Assembly (NCBI RefSeq): GCF_014647675.1
Contig: NZ_BMPQ01000008.1
Span: 31,385 to 84,525, forward strand
Length of the DNA: 53,141 nucleotides
Direction: 5' to 3'
Source: Streptomyces flaveus
GTDB taxonomy: Bacteria; Actinomycetota; Actinomycetes; Streptomycetales; Streptomycetaceae
In this document: piece after piece, positions 49,462-53,141 of the stretch
Position numbering within the stretch: position 1 is the stretch's first letter
How the letters are laid out: each line of letters opens with the position of its first letter
Made by a program: the position numbers and the translations under genes
Notes under the pieces: generated by a model
Seen by the model: only the letters and a program-made list of their open reading frames with translations
The model's database searches: none
What the model was told of the DNA's origin: nothing

Positions 49462-50253
49462 ATGACGGAGGGAGCCGACGTGGGCGAAGTCGCCGTGCGC
49501 GTGCAGGGGTTGTGGAAGCGGTTCGGGGAGCAGGTCGCCGTTGCGGGGGTTGATCTGGAGTTGCCCGCGGGGCGGTTCATCGGGCTGGTCGGGCCGAACG
49601 GGGCCGGGAAGACCACCACCCTGTCGATGGTGACCGGGCTGCTGCGGCCCGACCAGGGGTCCGTCGAGGTCGTCGGGCATGACGTGTGGCGTGATCCGAC
49701 GGAGGTCAAGGCCCGTATCGGTGTCCTGCCCGAGGGGCTGCGGCTGTTCGAGCGGCTTTCGGGGCGGGAACTCCTCGCGTACACCGGGCGGTTGCGGGGG
49801 CTGCCCGGTGCCGAGGTCGACAAGCGGGCCACCCAGCTCATGGACGTACTCGACCTGGCCGGCGCCCAGCACAAGCTCGTCGTCGACTACTCGACCGGGA
49901 TGCGGAAGAAGATCGGTCTCGCCTCCGCGCTCCTCCACAACCCCGAAGTCCTCTTCCTGGACGAGCCGTTCGAGGGCGTCGACCCCGTCTCCGCGCAGAC
50001 GATCCGCGGCGTCCTGGAGCGCTACACCGCCTCCGGCGCCACCGTCGTCTTCTCCTCCCACGTCATGGAGTTGGTCGAGTCGCTGTGCGACTGGGTCGCC
50101 GTGATGGCCGCAGGCCGTATCCGCGCACACGGCACGCTCGCCGAGGTGCGCGGCGCGGAGCGCTCCCTCCAGCAGGCGTTCCTCGAACTCGTCGGGGCGA
50201 ACGGCCGCGACACCGCCTCCGACCTCGACTGGCTGGGCGGCGGCGCCCGATGA
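49462..50253 (+). CDS. ABC transporter ATP-binding protein
   Basis: A 263-residue ABC ATPase: Walker A GPNGAGKTTT, Q-loop region VLPEGLRLFERLSGRE, signature YSTGMRKKIGLASALL, Walker B VLFLDEPFEGVDP, and H-loop VVFSSHVMELVE. It energises the permease encoded next, with an ATGA overlap. The pair is of the ABC-2 type and probably an exporter. The cargo is not identifiable. Confidence 0.95.
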   Translation: MTEGADVGEVAVRVQGLWKRFGEQVAVAGVDLELPAGRFIGLVGPNGAGKTTTLSMVTGLLRPDQGSVEVVGHDVWRDPTEVKARIGVLPEGLRLFERLSGRELLAYTGRLRGLPGAEVDKRATQLMDVLDLAGAQHKLVVDYSTGMRKKIGLASALLHNPEVLFLDEPFEGVDPVSAQTIRGVLERYTASGATVVFSSHVMELVESLCDWVAVMAAGRIRAHGTLAEVRGAERSLQQAFLELVGANGRDTASDLDWLGGGAR

Positions 50254-51857
50254 GCACGACCGCCTCCGTCGGCTCGGTCACCCCCGTCGTCGTACGCCTG
50301 AAGCTGTCCCTTCTGCGCAACGGTCTGCGGCAGTCGGCCGGACGGCGGGCCGCGTACGTCGCGTCGATCGTCTTCGTGCTGCTCTTCGCCGCGCTCCAGC
50401 TCATCGGCCTGATCGCGCTGCGCGGCAACACGCACGCGGCGAGCGTCACCGTGCTGCTCACGGCCGTCCTGGCGCTCGGCTGGGCCGTGATGCCCCTGTT
50501 CTTCGCCGGCGGCGACGAGACGCTCGACCCGACCCGCCTTGTGATGCTGCCGCTGCGCCCGCGCCCGCTCGTGCGGGCCCTGCTGGTGGCCTCGCTGGTC
50601 GGTATCGGGCCGCTTTTCACGCTGTGCATGTTCGCCGGTTCCGTGATCGCGATGGCGCACAGCACGGCCGCGTACGTCACCGGGGTCGTCGCGATCGTCC
50701 TCGCGCTGCTCGTCTGCGTGGCCCTCGCGCGTGCCGTCGCGACGGCCAACACCCGGCTGCTGACCAGCCGCAAGGGCCGCGATCTCGCCGTGCTGAGCGG
50801 ACTGGTGATCGCCGTGGGCGCGCAGCTCGTCAACTTCGGGGCGCAGAAGCTCGGTTCGTCCGGCCTGTCGACGCTGGACCCTGCGGCCGAGGTGCTGCGC
50901 TGGGTGCCGCCCGCCTCGGCGATCGGCGCGGTGGACTCGGTGAACGAGGGTTCGTACGCCACTGGAGTCGCCCAACTCGCCCTGAGTGCCGGGGCGTTGG
51001 TGGCCCTGCTGGCTCTCTGGCAGCGGAGTCTGACCCGGCTGATGACCTCGCCGGACGGCTCCACGCTCCAGGCCGCCGAGCCCACGCGGGACAAGGCGGG
51101 CCGCTCGTCCGGCCTGTCCCGGCTGCTGCCCGCCGGGCGCACGGGCACGGTCATGGAGCGCAGCCTGCGGTATGTGTGGCGCGACCCGAAGACGAAAGCC
51201 GCGTGGGTGACCTCGCTCGCGATCGGGCTGATCGTGCCGGTGTTCAACGCGCTGCAGGGCACCGGTTCGATCTATTTCGCCTGCTTCGCCGCCGGGATGC
51301 TCGGGATCCAGATGTACAACCAGTTCGGGCAGGACACGTCCGCGTTCTGGATGGTCGCGCTGACCATTTCCTCCACACGGGACGCGTATGTCGAGCTGCG
51401 GGCGCGGGCGTTGGCACTCCTGCTGATCACGCTCCCGTACGCGACGCTCGTGACGGTCCTGACCACGGCGATGCTCGGCGACTGGCCCGCCCTGCCCGAA
51501 GTCCTGGGCCTGTCCTTCGCGCTGCTCGGCGCGATGCTGGCCACCGGAGCCTGGTCCTCCGCGCGCTTCCCGTACTCGATCCCGCAGGAGGGCTACAAGA
51601 ACGTGGCCCCCGGGCAGGCGGGCCTCGCCTGGATCTCCATCTTCGGCGGCATGGTCGCGGCAGCCCTGCTGTGCGCGCCGGTCATCGCGTTCACGATCTG
51701 GCTGCATGTGTCGGCGGGCGGCGAGGACTGGACATGGCTGCTGCTGCCGCTCGGGACCGCGTACGGCGCGGGGATCACCCTGCTGGGGCTACGGCTCGCC
51801 GCACCGCGGACGGCACGGCGGCTGCCGGAGATTCTGGCGGCGGTCAGCAAAGGGTGA
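50250..51857 (+). CDS. ABC transporter permease (ABC-2-like)
   Basis: A 535-residue membrane protein with at least ten hydrophobic segments, such as AAYVASIVFVLLFAALQLIG, VTVLLTAVLALGWAVMPLFF, VTGVVAIVLALLVCVALARA, GMVAAALLCAPVIAFTIWLH. A cytoplasmic loop between the two halves carries a Ser/Arg-rich stretch and RYVWRDPKTKAAWV. The start overlaps the ATPase stop by four bases (ATGA), so the two subunits are co-translated. Likely exports a lipid, peptide or small compound. Confidence 0.93.
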   Translation: MSTTASVGSVTPVVVRLKLSLLRNGLRQSAGRRAAYVASIVFVLLFAALQLIGLIALRGNTHAASVTVLLTAVLALGWAVMPLFFAGGDETLDPTRLVMLPLRPRPLVRALLVASLVGIGPLFTLCMFAGSVIAMAHSTAAYVTGVVAIVLALLVCVALARAVATANTRLLTSRKGRDLAVLSGLVIAVGAQLVNFGAQKLGSSGLSTLDPAAEVLRWVPPASAIGAVDSVNEGSYATGVAQLALSAGALVALLALWQRSLTRLMTSPDGSTLQAAEPTRDKAGRSSGLSRLLPAGRTGTVMERSLRYVWRDPKTKAAWVTSLAIGLIVPVFNALQGTGSIYFACFAAGMLGIQMYNQFGQDTSAFWMVALTISSTRDAYVELRARALALLLITLPYATLVTVLTTAMLGDWPALPEVLGLSFALLGAMLATGAWSSARFPYSIPQEGYKNVAPGQAGLAWISIFGGMVAAALLCAPVIAFTIWLHVSAGGEDWTWLLLPLGTAYGAGITLLGLRLAAPRTARRLPEILAAVSKG

Positions 51858-51901
51858 GGCAGAGCGCGTCTTACGGGTGAGGGGGCTCGGCGCTCGCTTT
51901 T

Positions 51902-52771
51902 TCACCGCGCCCCCGGCGGAGCGAGCCCGTCCAGGAACGGTTCGATCGCCGCCCGCCACGCGTCCGGCTGGTCGTAGTGCACGAGGTGGCCGGCGTCGGC
52001 GACCTCCGCGTACTGGCCCTGGGGCAGGACGCGGACCATCTCCTGGGACTCGGCGCGGCCGAGTTCGCCGTCGAGGCCGCGTACGACGAGGGCGGGGCAG
52101 CGGACCTGGGTCAGCTCCTCCCAGTGGGCGTCGTACACCCAGGTCTCGCGGGCCTTGAGCATCTGCCCGGGCTCGAAGACGGGGCGCCAGCCGTCGTCGG
52201 ACTCGGCCATGACCTCGGCGTAGAACTCGCCGCGGGAGGGGTTCGGGCGTTCCACCCAGGGGTCGTCCTCGCCGAACCACTTGCGGACGTCGGCGAGCGT
52301 GGCGAAGGGGGCGGGCCACGACTTGAACCACGCCTCCCACTCGCGCTGCGAGGCCGCGCCGAGTGCGGAGGCCCGCATGTCGCAGATGATCAGGCCGCTT
52401 ACGAGGTCGGGGCGCTTCGCGGCGAGCTGCCAGGCGGTCAGCGCGCCCATGGAGTGGCCGATCAGGACGGCGGGGGCGAGACCGAGCTGTTCGAGCGCGG
52501 CCTCGGCGTCGTCGACGTACGCCTCACGTGTGTACGGGCCCTCGGGGGGCTTGTCGCTCTGGCCGTGGCCGCGCTGGTCGAGTGCGACGGCGCGATGCCG
52601 CTCGGAGAGCCAGCGGGCGGTGGACGCCCAGTGTGAGGCACGGCCCATCAGACCGTGCAGTAACAGCACGCCCGGCGTCCGCTCGACCTCCCCGGCCTTG
52701 GGAGGATCGGCGAACTCCCAGGCGGCGAGGCTTACGCCGCCCGCTCCGGTCACGTCGATGCGCCGCACCAT
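51902..52771 (-). CDS. Alpha/beta hydrolase
   Basis: A 289-residue alpha/beta-hydrolase fold: GVLLLHGLMGRASHWASTAR (oxyanion HG), VALDQRGHGQSDKPPEG, nucleophile elbow AVLIGHSMGALTAWQLA, acid in VVRGLDGELG and histidine in VADAGHLVHYDQPD. It resembles haloperoxidase, epoxide and ester hydrolases of the family. ATG 52771 was chosen over ATG 52795. It is convergent to the ABC permease gene. The substrate is unknown. Confidence 0.92.
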   Translation of the reverse strand: MVRRIDVTGAGGVSLAAWEFADPPKAGEVERTPGVLLLHGLMGRASHWASTARWLSERHRAVALDQRGHGQSDKPPEGPYTREAYVDDAEAALEQLGLAPAVLIGHSMGALTAWQLAAKRPDLVSGLIICDMRASALGAASQREWEAWFKSWPAPFATLADVRKWFGEDDPWVERPNPSRGEFYAEVMAESDDGWRPVFEPGQMLKARETWVYDAHWEELTQVRCPALVVRGLDGELGRAESQEMVRVLPQGQYAEVADAGHLVHYDQPDAWRAAIEPFLDGLAPPGAR

Positions 52772-53141
52772 ACGTTGGCACCCCCCTTGATCCACTCGGC
52801 CCGCTCGTCCCGCACGAGTCGGCCGTCGCGCTCGTACTGGCTCGTCGTACCGCTGCTCCTGCTGGTTGTTGCCGCTGCTTGTGCTCGCTGGTTGCGCCCG
52901 TTGAATATTCCTGCGTCCCGTGCGGGGGTTCCGTTACTCCCACGTTATCGAATGTCCGTTCGAAAACGAGGTCCTTGCACGGTAACACCCCTCCTTCGAG
53001 TGACACCCTTCAGGGATTGATCGCCGCCGCCGAGGGGAGATCTTCAGCGGGAGGCGGGCCGCTCGGGGAAAACGGTCCGAAGGGGATGACCCTGGGAGCT
53101 CGGGGCTCCGGGTCAGCACAGGGGAGGACAGGCCCCGGCGC
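52772..53141. other. Non-coding end of the window
   Basis: 370 bp with no supported gene. It should hold the hydrolase promoter. A run from ATG 53088 stays open to the end of the window but has no clear ribosome site or domain, so I do not call it. Confidence 0.5.

Noticed and set aside
53088..53141. Start of a plus-strand gene at the window end
   Set aside because: ATG 53088 opens 18 codons to the end, but GAAGGGG abuts it with no spacing and no domain can be judged from so little.

Overview
The window is typical Streptomyces chromosome. It is very GC-rich, with GTG and ATG starts, GGAGG-type ribosome sites and strong third-position GC bias. Streptomyces-type regulators are present: a RsbW-like kinase, a STAS protein, an ECF sigma factor with a ZAS protein, an NsdA-like TPR regulator and an EF-hand protein of the CabC type. 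About 50 protein genes are supported. No tRNA, rRNA or CRISPR array was seen.

The left and middle part (about 2.4-37.5 kb) is a dispersed acyl-CoA catabolic gene set. It holds four acyl-CoA dehydrogenase genes, an SCPx/Ltp2-type thiolase-fold aldolase, its probable DUF35 partner next to a DoxX membrane protein, an ADP-forming acyl-CoA ligase and an enoyl-CoA hydratase. It also holds a flavin reductase, a zinc alcohol dehydrogenase, an MFE-2-like SDR, a cyclase-family hydrolase, an Amidohydro_2 hydrolase and an AMP-forming acyl-CoA synthetase. What ties it together is a repeated palindrome, approximately TGACGGnCCGTCA with A/T-rich flanks reading TCTGA/TCAGA. Ten sites lie 4-60 bp upstream of the first genes of eight transcription units, paired at two promoters. 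A TetR gene at 1555-2202 is the best local candidate for the regulator. I read this as a regulon for an unidentified carboxylic acid, probably cyclic or branched, whose side chain is removed by retro-aldol cleavage. The substrate is not visible in the sequence.

Unrelated or mobile material is interleaved with this set: a broken VapBC-type module, a HigBA-type module, two GNAT genes, a PPOX-fold F420-type protein, a PdxH paralogue, an FMO-type flavoprotein, and an MFS/GlxA-regulator pair. A separate block at 20.9-26.6 kb holds an esterase, a lactate-monooxygenase-like enzyme, an SDR, a serine hydrolase and its own TetR. Between 8.2 and 10.9 kb two perfect repeats (62 and 246 bp) alternate with non-homologous cargo, recording a recent rearrangement that truncated vapC and left a second partial DUF35 gene.

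The right part (31.5-53 kb) is conserved Streptomyces backbone: anti-sigma/anti-anti-sigma genes, EF-hand protein, ECF sigma factor with a ZAS-mycothiol-isomerase fusion, purU, and a solitary substrate-binding lipoprotein. A Pro/Gln-rich membrane protein, an NsdA-like regulator diverging from a PrimPol-like gene, an ABC exporter pair and an alpha/beta hydrolase follow. Intergenic spaces carry a REP-like family (core AGGGGCGCGGGG...GCGACCAGCC) in seven copies.
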